Shown: positions 9,758-20,142, counted from the stretch's first letter. The stretch is DNA of 64,000 nucleotides from Klebsiella terrigena (GCF_006539725.1 NZ_BJNO01000016.1:62001-126000), one strand, 5' to 3'. The notes: generated by a model from the sequence alone, not told the origin. Numbers and translations are program-made.

Positions 9758-10369
9758 TTATTGGTAGCCGAGCGTCTTCAGCTGCCGGTTATGCCGGCCG
9801 CTTAGCAGGAAGAGAGTCGCCAGCGATCCCAGCAGCGCACAGAACATATCCGACTGGGTGTCCCACGGGTCGCCCTGGGTGCCGAGAAAATCGTCCGCCC
9901 CCTGCCCCATCGCCAGCGCCGCCCACCATTCAATCAGCTCGTAGGTCGCGCTGATGGCCAGCGCGATGCAGCACACCAAAAATGACAGCATCTTGCGCCC
10001 GCGGACGTAAGCGCCGCGAATAAGGATTTCCCGCGCCGCCAGCGCCGGCACCAGCCCCTGAAAAAAGTGGCCGAGCTTATCGTACGGATTGCGGCTTAGG
10101 TTAAGCCACGCCTGCACGTCAAAACCAATCGGCACTTTGGCATAGGTATACATCCCGCCGACCATCAGAATGATGGCGTGAAAGAAGATAAGCGTGTACA
10201 GGAGCGGGGTGAGCGGATAGCGCGAACGCGTTGCCAGCAGCAGCGGAACGATGATAATGACCGGCGTCACTTCCATCAGCCACGTCAGGCGGTCGTGAGT
10301 TCCCCATCCCGTCCATGCAAGGATCAGCAGCAGGAGGAGAACGCCGGTATTCAGTAGTGATTTATGCAT
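9758..10369 (-). CDS. YjdF/DUF2238 family inner-membrane protein
   Basis: A 203-residue hydrophobic protein with about five or six predicted membrane segments (for example LLNTGVLLLLLILAW near the N-terminus and FCALLGSLATLFLLSG near the C-terminus). It carries the family features NPYDKLGHFFQG and ATYELIEWWAA. Function is unknown. It is absent from this position in E. coli K-12, where fau is next to serA, so this is a local insertion. It stops one base from the fau stop with no hairpin between the two. Confidence 0.8.
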   Translation of the reverse strand: MHKSLLNTGVLLLLLILAWTGWGTHDRLTWLMEVTPVIIIVPLLLATRSRYPLTPLLYTLIFFHAIILMVGGMYTYAKVPIGFDVQAWLNLSRNPYDKLGHFFQGLVPALAAREILIRGAYVRGRKMLSFLVCCIALAISATYELIEWWAALAMGQGADDFLGTQGDPWDTQSDMFCALLGSLATLFLLSGRHNRQLKTLGYQ

Positions 10370-10377
10370 AGGTTAAA

Positions 10378-10396
10378 GGGATCCCCGCAGGGATCC
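10378..10396 (-). terminator. Hairpin after serA
   Basis: GGATCCC/GGGATCC 7-bp stem with a CGCA loop, 11 bases after the serA stop on the minus strand, followed by only a short U-run. A weak terminator is the probable role. Confidence 0.45.
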
Positions 10397-10406
10397 TCGA
10401 TATGAA

Positions 10407-11639
10407 TCAGAACAACAGACGCGCGCGGATAGTGCCCGGGATCGCCTTCATTGCCAGCAGTGCCTGCTGCGCCACATCCTCTTCGGCTTCAATATCGATA
10501 ACCACATAGCCCATCTGCGGGGTGGTTTGTAGATACTGCGCCGCGATGTTGATGCTCTGAGCGGCAAAGATCTGGTTGATGGCGGTCAGTACGCCAGGAC
10601 GGTTTTCGTGGATATGCAGCAGACGGCGGCCGCCGTGCAGCGGCAGCGACACTTCCGGGAAGTTAACCGCGGAAAGGGTTGAGCCGTTGTCGGAGTACTT
10701 CGCCAGCTTGCCCGCCACTTCCAGACCGATATTTTCCTGCGCTTCCTGGGTAGAACCCCCGATATGCGGCGTCAGGATCACGTTGTCGAACTCGCACAGC
10801 GGCGAGGTGAACGGATCGCTGTTGGTGGCCGGTTCGGTCGGGAAGACGTCAATGGCCGCGCCCGCCAGGTGCTTGCTCGCCAGCGCATCGCAGAGGGCCG
10901 GGATATCGACCACGGTACCGCGAGAGGCGTTGATCAGCAGCGCACCAGGCTTCATCAGCGCCAGCTCTTCCGCACCCATCATATTTTTGGTGGAGGCATT
11001 TTCCGGCACGTGCAGGCTCACCACGTCGCTCATGTTCAGCAGGTCGGAGAGATGCTGCACCTGAGTGGCGTTACCAAGCGTAAGTTTACTTTCAATATCA
11101 TAGAAATAGACGTGCATCCCCAGCGATTCGGCCAGAATGCCCAGCTGCGTACCGATATGGCCGTAGCCGATAATACCGAGCTTTTTGCCGCGCGCTTCAA
11201 AGCTGCCAACCGCCAGTTTGTTCCACACGCCGCGGTGCGCTTTGGCGTTAGCTTCAGGGACGCCGCGCAGCATCAGCAGCAGCTCGCCAATGACCAGTTC
11301 GGCAACGGAGCGGGTGTTAGAAAACGGGGCGTTAAAGACGGGGATACCGCGTTTGGCTGCCGCGTTCAAATCGACCTGGTTAGTACCGATACAGAAGCAG
11401 CCAACGGCGACCAGCTTTTCTGCAGCAGCGAAAATCTCTTCCGTCAGATGAGTACGGGAGCGCAGGCCAATGAAATGGGCATCACGGATCGATGCTTTCA
11501 GCGCTTCGCTATCGAGCGCGCCTTTGTGAAATTCAATGTTGGTATAGCCTGCAGCGCGGAGGTTATCCACCGCCTTTTGATGCACACCTTCAACCAGCAG
11601 AAACTTAATCTTGTCTTTTTCCAGTGATACCTTAGCCAT
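10407..11639 (-). CDS. serA: D-3-phosphoglycerate dehydrogenase
   Basis: First committed step of serine synthesis, NAD-dependent and feedback-inhibited by L-serine. Starting at MAKVSLEKDKIKFLLVEGVH gives 410 residues, as in E. coli. Domains: substrate-binding region, Rossmann fold with GIIGYGHIGTQLG, catalytic HIGGSTQEAQENIG, and a C-terminal ACT domain (LLHIHENRPGVLTAINQIF) that binds serine. It is separated from rpiA by about 270 bases that hold its promoter; Lrp control is known in E. coli. Confidence 0.97.
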   Translation of the reverse strand: MAKVSLEKDKIKFLLVEGVHQKAVDNLRAAGYTNIEFHKGALDSEALKASIRDAHFIGLRSRTHLTEEIFAAAEKLVAVGCFCIGTNQVDLNAAAKRGIPVFNAPFSNTRSVAELVIGELLLMLRGVPEANAKAHRGVWNKLAVGSFEARGKKLGIIGYGHIGTQLGILAESLGMHVYFYDIESKLTLGNATQVQHLSDLLNMSDVVSLHVPENASTKNMMGAEELALMKPGALLINASRGTVVDIPALCDALASKHLAGAAIDVFPTEPATNSDPFTSPLCEFDNVILTPHIGGSTQEAQENIGLEVAGKLAKYSDNGSTLSAVNFPEVSLPLHGGRRLLHIHENRPGVLTAINQIFAAQSINIAAQYLQTTPQMGYVVIDIEAEEDVAQQALLAMKAIPGTIRARLLF

Positions 11640-11866
11640 TTCCCCGTCCTGTTTTTGTCTTATCTGATGTCGTGTGGAACGACACTTCATCCCAGCAACA
11701 TATCAAAAAAAACTATCGCAGCAATATGAACGTTTGCGTCGACGTCCTGAAGAAATATCACACAGAGGGAAATAGCAGGACAAAAAACCAGAAAGGGAAA
11801 GAAAGGTAGATTGTTACTCAGGCTAGTTGCATAAATGTGACAGAAGTCACCAAATTCAGCCTGGAG

Positions 11867-11899
11867 AAAAAATATTTGCGAGGGAGCGATTCGCTCCCT
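11867..11899 (-). terminator. Terminator of rpiA
   Basis: The stem AGGGAGCG/CGCTCCCT (11881-11899) starts about 10 bases after the rpiA stop and is followed on the minus strand by an A/U-rich run ending in UUUUUU. Confidence 0.7.
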
Positions 11900-11908
11900 C
11901 CGAACGGA

Positions 11909-12568
11909 TTATTTTACGATGGTTTTAACACCATCGGCGGTGCCGATCAGCGCGACATCGGCGCCACGGTTGGCGAACAGACCCACCGTCACGACGCCAG
12001 GAATACCGTTAATGGCATTTTCCAGCGCGATAGCGTCGAGGATCTCGAGGCCGAAAACATCGAGAATGACGTTACCGTTGTCGGTAATCACGCCCTGACG
12101 GTACTCCGGGCGGCCGCCCAGCTTCACCAGCTCACGCGCCACGGCGCTACGAGCCATAGGAATAACTTCTACCGGCAGCGGGAATTTGCCGAGGATATCG
12201 ACCTGCTTTGAGGCGTCGGCGATGCAGATAAACTTGTCCGCGACCGAGGCGATAATCTTCTCGCGGGTCAGCGCCGCGCCGCCGCCTTTAATCATCTGCA
12301 TATGGCCGTTGATCTCATCCGCACCGTCCACGTAAATACCTAAACGGTCGACGCTATTGAGATCGAAAACCGGAATGCCCAGGCCCTTCAGCTTTTCGGT
12401 GGAGGCATCGGAGCTGGAAACCGCCCCCTCAATCTGCCCTTTCATTGTGCCCAGTGCATCAATAAAATGCGCGGCCGTGGAGCCGGTGCCGACACCCACG
12501 ATGGTGCCCGGCTGAACATACTGCAATGCCGCCCAGCCTACTGCTTTCTTCAGTTCATCTTGCGTCAT
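11909..12568 (-). CDS. rpiA: Ribose-5-phosphate isomerase A
   Basis: Interconverts ribose-5-phosphate and ribulose-5-phosphate in the non-oxidative pentose phosphate pathway. [19 protein letters not shown] at 12568 gives 219 residues, equal to E. coli; 26 upstream in-frame residues are leader. [15 protein letters not shown] (phosphate loop), [10 protein letters not shown] and [12 protein letters not shown] are the active-site motifs. It is divergent from argP. Confidence 0.97.
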   Translation of the reverse strand: MTQDELKKAVGWAALQYVQPGTIVGVGTGSTAAHFIDALGTMKGQIEGAVSSSDASTEKLKGLGIPVFDLNSVDRLGIYVDGADEINGHMQMIKGGGAALTREKIIASVADKFICIADASKQVDILGKFPLPVEVIPMARSAVARELVKLGGRPEYRQGVITDNGNVILDVFGLEILDAIALENAINGIPGVVTVGLFANRGADVALIGTADGVKTIVK

Positions 12569-12735
12569 GATTATGGTCCGAGATGTGAATACCTGAGGCG
12601 CATTATAGAACATCAGGGGTGTTATTGTCCCTGCGACGGGGATCACACAACTGAGCAGACTATTTTCGTCTTCATCAAAAAGAAATTTATGTCATAGTGC
12701 AAGTTAATGAAAAGTTATGGGGGTACGCCAGAGCA

Positions 12736-13629
12736 ATGAAACGACCGGACTACAGAACACTACAAGCGCTGGACGCGGTGATAAGAGAACGTGGGTTTGA
12801 GCGCGCCGCGCAGAAGCTATGCATTACACAGTCCGCCGTCTCTCAGCGTATTAAACAGCTGGAAAACATGTTCGGCCAGCCGCTGCTGGTGCGTACCGTA
12901 CCGCCGCGTCCTACCGAGCAGGGGCAGAAGCTGCTGGCCCTGCTGCGCCAGGTTGAGCTACTGGAAGAGGAGTGGCTGGGCGATGAGCAAACCGGCTCGA
13001 CGCCGCTGCTGCTGTCGCTGGCGGTGAACGCCGACAGCCTGGCGACCTGGCTGCTGCCGGCGCTCTCCAGCGTGCTTTCCGACTCCCCTATTCGCCTGAA
13101 TCTGCAGGTGGAAGACGAAACCCGCACCCAGGAGCGCCTGCGCCGCGGTGAGGTGGTCGGGGCGGTCAGTATCCAGCCGCAGGCGCTGCCAAGCTGCCTG
13201 GTCGATCAGCTCGGGGCGCTGGACTACCTGTTTGTCGCCTCGAAAGAGTTTGCGCAACGCTATTTTCCCAACGGCGTAACCCGCTCGGCGCTGCTCAAAG
13301 CGCCGGTAGTCGCCTTCGATCATCTCGACGACATGCATCAGGCGTTTTTGCAGCAGAACTTCGATCTGCCGCCGGGCAGCGTGCCTTGCCATATCGTTAA
13401 CTCATCGGAAGCCTTTGTGCAGCTCGCCCGTCAGGGCACCACCTGCTGTATGATCCCGCATCTGCAGATCGAAAAGGAGCTCAACAGCGGCGAGCTTATC
13501 GATTTGACGCCGGGCCTGTTCCAGCGCCGGATGCTCTACTGGCATCGCTTCGCGCCGGAAAGCCGGATGATGCGCCGGGTCACCGATGCGCTGATTGCCT
13601 ACGGGCACAAGGTGCTGCGCCAGGACTAA
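12736..13629 (+). CDS. argP: LysR-type regulator of arginine export
   Basis: LysR-family regulator (iciA) that activates argO in response to arginine and represses with lysine. [20 protein letters not shown] starts the 297-residue protein of E. coli length; an upstream ATG adds 13 non-conserved residues. The winged HTH is near residues 19-45 ([19 protein letters not shown]), and the C-terminal part is the periplasmic-binding-like effector domain. Its target argO lies just beyond yggE. Confidence 0.96.
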   Translation: MKRPDYRTLQALDAVIRERGFERAAQKLCITQSAVSQRIKQLENMFGQPLLVRTVPPRPTEQGQKLLALLRQVELLEEEWLGDEQTGSTPLLLSLAVNADSLATWLLPALSSVLSDSPIRLNLQVEDETRTQERLRRGEVVGAVSIQPQALPSCLVDQLGALDYLFVASKEFAQRYFPNGVTRSALLKAPVVAFDHLDDMHQAFLQQNFDLPPGSVPCHIVNSSEAFVQLARQGTTCCMIPHLQIEKELNSGELIDLTPGLFQRRMLYWHRFAPESRMMRRVTDALIAYGHKVLRQD

Positions 13630-13647
13630 ACTTCAGGCATAAAAAAA

Positions 13648-13673
13648 GCCCCTTCAGCTGAAGGGGCTTTTTT
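13648..13673. terminator. Bidirectional terminator between argP and yggE
   Basis: Perfect stem AGCCCCTTCAG/CTGAAGGGGCT flanked by A-run and T-run on both sides; it serves argP (plus) and yggE (minus). Confidence 0.9.
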
Positions 13674-13682
13674 GCATCTGGC

Positions 13683-14441
13683 TTACTGCGCCGCTGCGGC
13701 CGGTTTCTCCGGCGCCGCCGGTTGAGCCGGCTGGGTTGGCTGCAGCTCAAAGACCACATCCACCTGATCGTCAAACTGGATTGTCGCCTGCTCGTAGGTT
13801 TCCTGGGCGGAAACCGGCGCGGCATCGGCGGCTTTCATCATGCGCACCATCGGGCTCGGCTGATAGTTCGAGACGTGGTAGCGCACGCTATAAACCGGGC
13901 CCAGCTTGCCGTGGAAGCCGGCAGCCAGCTCCTGCGCCTGGTGCACGGCGTCATCGATGGCCGCCTTGCGCGCCTTATCTTTGTAGGCATCCGGTTGCGC
14001 AACGCCCAAGGATACCGAGCGAACTTCGTTCAGGCCGGCCTTCAGCGCGCCGTCCAGCAGGCCGTTAAGCTTGTCCAGCTGGCGCAACGTCACTTCGACG
14101 GTGCGCACGGCGCGGTAGCCCTTCAGGATGCTTTTACCGTTCTGGTAATCATAGTCAGGCTGGGTGCGCAGGTTCGCGGAGTTGATATCCTTCTTGGCAA
14201 TGCCGTTCTTTTCGAGGAAAGAGAGGTATTGCGCAACGCGATCGTCGGCCTGCTTTTTCGCCGATGCGGCGTCTTTCGCGGCCACGTTGACTTCAATTGC
14301 CAGGGTCGCAATATCGGGCGCCGCAGCAACGCTGGCGGTACCCGAGGTCACAATGTGGGGGCCATTTGGCAATTCATTTGCCTGAGCTGCCATTGAGCTG
14401 AATCCGATTGCTGCCGCCAGGGCCATGAGCTTTAACTTCAC
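13683..14441 (-). CDS. yggE: Periplasmic SIMPL-domain protein YggE
   Basis: SIMPL (DUF541) domain protein linked to oxidative-stress protection in E. coli. A GTG at 14441, with GGAG eight bases upstream, begins VKLKLMALAAAIGFSSMAAQA, a signal peptide cut after AQA. This gives 252 residues against 246 in E. coli; the 51-residue upstream open stretch is not conserved. The C-terminus is rich in Pro/Ala (PTQPAQPAAPEKPAAAAQ) and longer than in E. coli. Confidence 0.92.
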   Translation of the reverse strand: MKLKLMALAAAIGFSSMAAQANELPNGPHIVTSGTASVAAAPDIATLAIEVNVAAKDAASAKKQADDRVAQYLSFLEKNGIAKKDINSANLRTQPDYDYQNGKSILKGYRAVRTVEVTLRQLDKLNGLLDGALKAGLNEVRSVSLGVAQPDAYKDKARKAAIDDAVHQAQELAAGFHGKLGPVYSVRYHVSNYQPSPMVRMMKAADAAPVSAQETYEQATIQFDDQVDVVFELQPTQPAQPAAPEKPAAAAQ

Positions 14442-14524
14442 TGTCGTTTCTCCATCTACATTGGTCGCCCATATACGGACGCATGCCAGCAAGCTTAACG
14501 CGTATAAGCGAAAAGTCCATCGGA

Positions 14525-15166
14525 CTAAGCCTGGTTGACCAGCGCCTGTACGTGTAAAAAGCCATCTTTCGCCAGCTGGACGGCGATCAGCCACATCACC
14601 AGGCCAACCAGCACGTTAATGATCCGCTGCGCCCGGGCGGTGCGCAAACGCGGCGCCAGCCAGGCCGCCAGCAGGGCCAGGCCGAAGAACCACAGGAAAG
14701 AGGCGCTGATGGTACCGAGCGCAAACCAGCGTTTCGGCTCAACCGCCAGCTGCCCGCCCAGGCTGCCGAGCACCACGAAGGTATCGAGGTAGACGTGCGG
14801 GTTGAGCCAGGTGACCGCCAGCATGGTGACAATAATTTTCCAGCGCCCCTGCTTCATCACCTCCGCGCTCGCCAGTTCCAGATTGTCGCTAAAAGCCGTT
14901 TTCAGCGCGCCGAAACCGTACCACAGCAGGAAGGCCACGCCGCCCCAGGTGACCAGCGCCAGCAGCCACGGCGACTGCATCAGCAGCGCGCTGCCGCCAA
15001 AAATACCGGCGCAGATCAGCAGCAGATCGCTAATCGCGCACAGCAGCGCAATCATCAGATGATACTGGCGGCGAATGCCCTGATTCATCACAAACGCATT
15101 CTGCGGACCGAGCGGCAAAATCATAGCCGCTCCCAGGGCAAGCCCCTGAAAGTAATACGATAACAT
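14525..15166 (-). CDS. argO: L-arginine exporter ArgO
   Basis: LysE-family exporter of arginine (and canavanine), inner membrane, six membrane segments. It has 213 residues (E. coli 211), with the family start [23 protein letters not shown] and [17 protein letters not shown]. Transcription is activated by ArgP, encoded two genes away; the AT-rich gap 15167-15276 upstream is the likely ArgP target (inference). Confidence 0.95.
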   Translation of the reverse strand: MLSYYFQGLALGAAMILPLGPQNAFVMNQGIRRQYHLMIALLCAISDLLLICAGIFGGSALLMQSPWLLALVTWGGVAFLLWYGFGALKTAFSDNLELASAEVMKQGRWKIIVTMLAVTWLNPHVYLDTFVVLGSLGGQLAVEPKRWFALGTISASFLWFFGLALLAAWLAPRLRTARAQRIINVLVGLVMWLIAVQLAKDGFLHVQALVNQA

Positions 15167-15278
15167 AGTGGTTTTTCCGATGAGGTCGTTAATGCAGGGG
15201 AATATAGCGCGAACAAATCATTAGAGGAAATTGATAATATTAATCATTAATAAGCGATACTAATAGTCGCGTTCTGCT

Positions 15279-15302
15279 AAAGGCCAGCGGGTGCTGGCCT
15301 TT
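15279..15302. terminator. Terminator after mscS
   Basis: GGCCAGC/GCTGGCC stem with a GGGT loop flanked by AAA and TTT, 20 bases after the mscS stop on the minus strand. Confidence 0.7.
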
Positions 15303-15321
15303 ATCGACTGCGGGCGCTGAA

Positions 15322-16179
15322 CTACTCCGCCTGCTCCTGCGGACGGATCACGTGCACGTCCATCTGCGGGTACGGGAAGCTGATACCGTTGGCATCAAAG
15401 TCGCGCTTGATGCGTTCCAGAACATCCCAGTAAACGCTTTGCAGATCGCTGCTCTGGCTCCAGACGCGGATAACGTAGTTAACCGACGACGCGCCCAGCT
15501 CGTTCAGGCGTACGGTCCTTTCACGATCTTTCAGGATGCGCTCGTCGGATTCGATAATATTGGTCAGCAGCTGCTTCACCTTATCGATATCGGCATCGTA
15601 GGCGACGCCAATAATAAATTCGTTGCGGCGAACCGGTTCACGCGAAAAGTTAATGATGTTACCGGCGATGATTTTACCGTTCGGGATCACTACGATTTTG
15701 CCATCGGCCGTGCGCATGGTGGTGGAGAAAATCTGCACGTTCAGCACGGTACCGGCCACGCCGCCGAGATCGACGTATTCACCCGCGCGGAACGGACGGA
15801 ACATCACCAGCAGCACGCCGGCGGCGAGGTTGGACAGCGAGCCCTGCAGCGCCAGACCAACGGCTAAACCGGCGGCACCGAGCACGGCGATCACCGACGC
15901 CGTCTGCACGCCGACGCGGCCTAAGGCGGCAATCAGGGTAAAGGCGATAACGGCGTAGCGCACCAGCGCGGAAAGAAAATCGGCAACGGTGGCATCAATC
16001 TTACGCGCCAGCATCAGACGATTAACCGTGTTCGACACCATGCGCGCCACGATCATCCCGACGATAATAATCGCGATTGCCGCGACGATGTTGACGGCAT
16101 AGCTCAGGAGCAGCTCCTGATTACGCACCAGCCACGAGCTGGCGTTGTGTATGCTATCGGCAACGTTCAAATCTTCCAT
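15322..16179 (-). CDS. mscS: Small-conductance mechanosensitive channel
   Basis: Heptameric inner-membrane channel that releases solutes at hypo-osmotic shock. It has 285 residues (E. coli 286). There are three N-terminal membrane segments; the pore helix is the Gly/Ala-rich [18 protein letters not shown]. It is followed by the beta domain ([32 protein letters not shown]) and the cytoplasmic vestibule. It follows fbaA on the same strand after a terminator. Confidence 0.96.
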   Translation of the reverse strand: MEDLNVADSIHNASSWLVRNQELLLSYAVNIVAAIAIIIVGMIVARMVSNTVNRLMLARKIDATVADFLSALVRYAVIAFTLIAALGRVGVQTASVIAVLGAAGLAVGLALQGSLSNLAAGVLLVMFRPFRAGEYVDLGGVAGTVLNVQIFSTTMRTADGKIVVIPNGKIIAGNIINFSREPVRRNEFIIGVAYDADIDKVKQLLTNIIESDERILKDRERTVRLNELGASSVNYVIRVWSQSSDLQSVYWDVLERIKRDFDANGISFPYPQMDVHVIRPQEQAE

Positions 16180-16318
16180 TTAACATTCCTTATAAATACC
16201 CGGGCGGGAAATAAAAACCAGGCCTGCAAAACGGCAGGTAGGTTAAGGGTAAACAATATGCGCCTGTTTTGCCAAGTCGATCACAGTTTCCCCCTGGTAT
16301 ATCCTTTTGCCTGGAAAC

Positions 16319-16343
16319 GAAAAAGCCCGCAGTTAAGCGGGCT
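16319..16343 (-). terminator. Terminator of fbaA
   Basis: AGCCCGC/GCGGGCT stem with a 6-base loop, followed on the minus strand by a U-run; about 23 bases after the fbaA stop. Confidence 0.85.
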
Positions 16344-16366
16344 TCAGGGCAAGAAACAGAATTTTC

Positions 16367-17446
16367 TTACAGAACGTCGATCGCGTTCAGCTCTTTAAAT
16401 GCCTGCTCCAGACGAGTCACCATGGACGTCTGAGCAGCGCGCAGCCATACGCGCGGATCGTAGTATTTCTTGTTCGGCTGGTCTTCGCCTTTCGGGTTGC
16501 CCAGCTGGCCCTGCAGGTAAGCTTCGTTAGTTTTGTAGTACTGCAGGATACCGTCCCAGGTTGCCCATTGGGTATCGGTATCGATGTTCATTTTGATCAC
16601 GCCGTAGCTTACGGAGTCTTTGATTTCCTGAGCAGAAGAACCGGAACCGCCGTGGAAGACGAAGTTCAGGCTGTTGTGCGGCAGGTTATGTTTCTTAGAA
16701 ACATATTCCTGAGAGTCGCGCAGGATAGTCGGGGTCAGAACCACGTTGCCCGGCTTGTACACGCCGTGTACGTTACCGAAGGAAGCAGCGATGGTGAAAC
16801 GCGGGCTGATCTTGCTCAGTTCAGTGTACGCGTAATCAACGTCTTCCGGCTGGGTGTACAGCGCAGAAGCGTCCATGTGGCTGTTGTCCACGCCGTCTTC
16901 TTCGCCACCGGTGCAGCCCAGTTCGATTTCCAGAGTCATGTCCATTTTGGCCATGCGCGCCAGATACTTAGAGCAGATCTCGATGTTTTCGTGCAGGGAC
17001 TCTTCGGACAGGTCAATCATGTGAGAAGAGAACAGCGGTTTGCCGTGAGCGGCGAAGTGTTTTTCACCGGCGTCCAGCAGGCCGTCGATCCACGGCAGCA
17101 GTTTCTTAGCGCAGTGGTCGGTGTGCAGAATAACCGGCACGCCGTAGTGTTCAGCCATCTGGTGAACGTGATGTGCACCGGAGATAGCGCCGAGGATTGC
17201 CGCACCCTGAGGAACGTCGGTTTTAACCGCTTTACCCGCGATGAACGCCGCGCCGCCGTTAGAGAACTGAACGATAACCGGAGATTTAGCTTTTGCAGCT
17301 GCTTCCAGAACGGCGTTGATGGAGTCAGTACCCACACAGTTAACCGCTGGCAGTGCGAAGTTATTCTCTTTAGCTACCTGGAACACTTTCTGAACGTCAT
17401 CACCAGTGATCACGCCAGGTTTTACAAAATCAAAAATTTTAGACAT
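16367..17446 (-). CDS. fbaA: Class II fructose-bisphosphate aldolase
   Basis: Zinc aldolase of glycolysis and gluconeogenesis. It has 359 residues, the same as E. coli. Zinc and substrate residues lie in VILHTDHCAKK, EIELGCTGGEEDG, FGNVHGVYKPG and VFHGGSGSSAQEI. Codon use is strongly biased, as expected for a very highly expressed gene. It is the third gene of epd-pgk-fbaA; a structured repeat separates it from pgk. Confidence 0.98.
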   Translation of the reverse strand: MSKIFDFVKPGVITGDDVQKVFQVAKENNFALPAVNCVGTDSINAVLEAAAKAKSPVIVQFSNGGAAFIAGKAVKTDVPQGAAILGAISGAHHVHQMAEHYGVPVILHTDHCAKKLLPWIDGLLDAGEKHFAAHGKPLFSSHMIDLSEESLHENIEICSKYLARMAKMDMTLEIELGCTGGEEDGVDNSHMDASALYTQPEDVDYAYTELSKISPRFTIAASFGNVHGVYKPGNVVLTPTILRDSQEYVSKKHNLPHNSLNFVFHGGSGSSAQEIKDSVSYGVIKMNIDTDTQWATWDGILQYYKTNEAYLQGQLGNPKGEDQPNKKYYDPRVWLRAAQTSMVTRLEQAFKELNAIDVL

Positions 17447-17471
17447 GTTACGTAGTCCTGTATCTTCGGCC

Positions 17472-17586
17472 GTTTCTGCTCGTCACAATTCGTGCTGCCG
17501 GTGCGTTGGCTTTCCTCGCTTACCGCCGCCGCTAACTTGCGTAAGCCGCCGGGGTTCGCCGTGTCGCTGCCTTCCGGCAGCGCGAA
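17472..17586 (-). repeat. Dispersed structured repeat, copy 1 (pgk-fbaA gap)
   Basis: Read on the minus strand this matches the copy at 47861-47972 in block order: GGAAGGC.GCGAC, a short hairpin, then AAGCGAGGAAAGCCAACGC, CCGGCAGC and TGTGACGAGC. The core GCGAGGAA(A)GCCAAC is shared almost exactly. I take it as a member of a common enterobacterial intergenic repeat family (recollection plus inference). Confidence 0.6.
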
Positions 17587-17620
17587 TTATTTAGAGCGAC
17601 AATTGAATAGAATTTGAAAA

Positions 17621-17642
17621 ACAGGCGGTGTTACCCGCCTGT
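17621..17642 (-). terminator. Hairpin after pgk
   Basis: ACAGGCGG/CCGCCTGT 8-bp stem with a 6-base loop just after the pgk stop, followed on the minus strand by UUUUU. It probably attenuates read-through into fbaA rather than blocking it, since epd-pgk-fbaA is known as an operon. Confidence 0.65.
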
Positions 17643-17648
17643 ACAAAC

Positions 17649-18812
17649 TTACTTCTTAGCGCGCTCTTCGAGCATTGCTACTGCTGGCAGTACTTTACCT
17701 TCCACGAATTCGAGGAACGCGCCGCCGCCAGTAGAGATGTAGGAAATTTTGTCCGAGATGCCAAACAGGTCAATTGCAGCCAGGGTATCGCCGCCGCCTG
17801 CAATGGAGAACGCTTCGCTGTCGGCGATGGCGTTAGCCACGATTTCAGTGCCTTTACGGAAGTTCGGGAACTCAAACACGCCAACCGGGCCGTTCCACAG
17901 AATGGTTTTGGCATTTTTAAGGATATCAGCCAGCTTCTGTGCAGAAACGTCGCCGAGGTCCAGAATCTGCTCTTCATCTTTGATGTCGTTAACAGATTTC
18001 AGGGTTGCGGTCGCCGTTTCGGAGAATTCAGTCGCCACGCGAACGTCGGTCGGAACCGGGATATCGCAGGTCGTCAGCAGGCGCTTAGCTTCGTCAACCA
18101 GGTCAGCTTCGTACAGGGATTTGCCCACGTTGTGGCCCTGCGCGGCAACGAAGGTGTTGGCAATGCCGCCACCGACAATCAGCTGGTCAGCGATTTTAGA
18201 CAGGGAGTCCAGAACGGTCAGCTTGGTGGAAACTTTAGAACCACCGACGATGGCAACCATCGGGCGAGCCGGCTCTTTCAGCGCTTTACCCAGCGCGTCC
18301 AGCTCTTCAGCCAGCAGCGGGCCGGCGCAGGCTACGTCGGCAAATTTACCGATACCGTGGGTAGAAGCCTGGGCACGGTGGGCAGTACCGAATGCATCCA
18401 TAACGAATACGTCGCACAGCGCGGCGTATTTTTTAGACAGCGCTTCGTCGTCTTTCTTTTCGCCTTTGTTGAAGCGAACGTTTTCCAGAACAACCAGTTC
18501 ACCGGCGGCAACTTCAACGCCGTCCAGGTAATCTTTAACCAGACGTACCGGGTTGGACAGCTTGTCTTTCAGGTAATTAACAACCGGCAGCAGAGAGAAT
18601 TCTTCGTTGTACTCGCCTTCGGTCGGACGACCCAGGTGAGAAGTGACCATCACTTTAGCGCCCTGCTTCAGAGCCAGCTCAATGGTCGGCAGAGAAGCAC
18701 GAATACGCGCGTCGCTGGTTACTTTACCGTCTTTAACTGGTACGTTCAGATCGGCACGGATAAAAACGCGTTTACCAGCCAGATCCAGATCGGTCATCTT
18801 AATTACAGACAT
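17649..18812 (-). CDS. pgk: Phosphoglycerate kinase
   Basis: Glycolytic ATP-forming kinase. It has 387 residues, the E. coli length. The N-terminal domain holds the basic substrate patch ([30 protein letters not shown]), and the C-terminal domain has the nucleotide site ([26 protein letters not shown]). It is 48 bases after epd. Strong codon bias fits high expression. Confidence 0.98.
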   Translation of the reverse strand: MSVIKMTDLDLAGKRVFIRADLNVPVKDGKVTSDARIRASLPTIELALKQGAKVMVTSHLGRPTEGEYNEEFSLLPVVNYLKDKLSNPVRLVKDYLDGVEVAAGELVVLENVRFNKGEKKDDEALSKKYAALCDVFVMDAFGTAHRAQASTHGIGKFADVACAGPLLAEELDALGKALKEPARPMVAIVGGSKVSTKLTVLDSLSKIADQLIVGGGIANTFVAAQGHNVGKSLYEADLVDEAKRLLTTCDIPVPTDVRVATEFSETATATLKSVNDIKDEEQILDLGDVSAQKLADILKNAKTILWNGPVGVFEFPNFRKGTEIVANAIADSEAFSIAGGGDTLAAIDLFGISDKISYISTGGGAFLEFVEGKVLPAVAMLEERAKK

Positions 18813-18860
18813 GGTGAATCCTCTCGTTGATTCATAAAGTTTTGCAAGCGCTCACGCACT

Positions 18861-19880
18861 TTACCTGAAACCTTGAGCGGCCATCGCTAACGTCGTGTCG
18901 AGCATCCGGTTAGCAAAGCCCCATTCGTTATCGCACCAGACCAACGTTTTGATCAAATGCGCCCCACTCACCCGCGTCTGGGTGCCATCAACGATGGCGC
19001 TGTGCGGATCGTGGTTAAAATCTGTCGAGACTAACGGTAATTCCGTATAGTCAACTATACCATGAAATGTTCCCTGCGCTGCTTTTTGCAGCAACTGGTT
19101 GACTTCACTAGCCTTTACCGGTTTTTTCACCGTCACGCTCAGGTCGATCGCCGTCACATTTATCGTCGGTACGCGAACCGCAATCGCTTCAAAACGGTCG
19201 TTAAACTGAGGGAAAATACGTGCGATCCCCGCCGCAAGTTTAGTATCAACCGGAATAATTGACTGACTGGCCGCACGCGTACGGCGTAAATCCGGATGAT
19301 AGGCGTCTATAACCTGCTGATCGTGCATGGCGGAGTGGATCGTTGTTACCGTCCCTGACTCAATGCCGTAGGCATCATCTAACAGCTTAATGACCGGAAT
19401 AATGCAGTTGGTGGTGCAGGAGGCGTTGGAGACAATACGGTGCTCTGCACGTAGCTCATCATGGTTAACGCCGAACACGACGGTGGCATCGAGATCGTTA
19501 CCGCCGGGATGCGAAAAGATAACCTTCTTCGCGCCAGCCTGAAGATGGGCTTCGCCATGCTCACGGCTGCCGTAAACCCCGGTACAATCCAGTACGATAT
19601 CCACCGCCAGCTCCTGCCAGGGTAGCGCCTCTATCGAAGCTTCGTGCAGCAGGCGAATGACGTCATCGCCAACGTAAAGCTGCTCCCGCTCCTGGCGAAC
19701 ATCCCAGGCAAAGCGCCCATGGCTGGTGTCATATTTCAATAAGTGCGCAATGCCCGCAGCATCCGCCAGCTCGTTGATTGCCACCACGGTAATTTCCGCA
19801 CGACGCCCGGATTCATATAAAGCACGAACCACGTTGCGTCCTATGCGACCGAAGCCATTAATCGCAATGCGTATGGTCAT
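18861..19880 (-). CDS. epd: Erythrose-4-phosphate dehydrogenase
   Basis: NAD-dependent oxidation of erythrose-4-phosphate to 4-phosphoerythronate, the entry to DXP-dependent vitamin B6 synthesis; GapA paralogue. It has 339 residues, as in E. coli. [17 protein letters not shown] binds NAD; the catalytic Cys is in [15 protein letters not shown]. It is first in epd-pgk-fbaA. In E. coli several genes separate epd from tktA; here nothing does. Confidence 0.96.
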   Translation of the reverse strand: MTIRIAINGFGRIGRNVVRALYESGRRAEITVVAINELADAAGIAHLLKYDTSHGRFAWDVRQEREQLYVGDDVIRLLHEASIEALPWQELAVDIVLDCTGVYGSREHGEAHLQAGAKKVIFSHPGGNDLDATVVFGVNHDELRAEHRIVSNASCTTNCIIPVIKLLDDAYGIESGTVTTIHSAMHDQQVIDAYHPDLRRTRAASQSIIPVDTKLAAGIARIFPQFNDRFEAIAVRVPTINVTAIDLSVTVKKPVKASEVNQLLQKAAQGTFHGIVDYTELPLVSTDFNHDPHSAIVDGTQTRVSGAHLIKTLVWCDNEWGFANRMLDTTLAMAAQGFR

Positions 19881-20002
19881 AGGTCTCCTGCAAGGTTATC
19901 CCTGATGTGAAGTGGCTGACAGAGTAATCCAGCAACGCCCGGAGGGAAACCTTACCCGTCGCAAACTGCGACTGATTGATTAATTGTCGAACATTTAGAC
20001 GA

Positions 20003-20016
20003 CTGAAACGCTTCAG
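20003..20016. promoter_or_regulatory. Cra (FruR) operator upstream of epd
   Basis: CTGAAACGCTTCAG matches the Cra consensus TGAAnCGnTTCA as a near-perfect palindrome, 123 bases before the epd start. Cra and CRP control of the epd-pgk-fbaA promoter is known in E. coli. The rest of the 19881-20206 gap holds the promoter and the tktA terminator; no gene is seen. Confidence 0.75.
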
Positions 20017-20142
20017 CTAGAATAAGCCAAACGCGGAATAAAAGGAATGCTTGTCCAGTACGAGAAGCGTGTAATCTGACATACATCACATTTTCACTGG
20101 AATAATATGCAGCCTCGTGACAACCATCGGGAATAACAGCAA

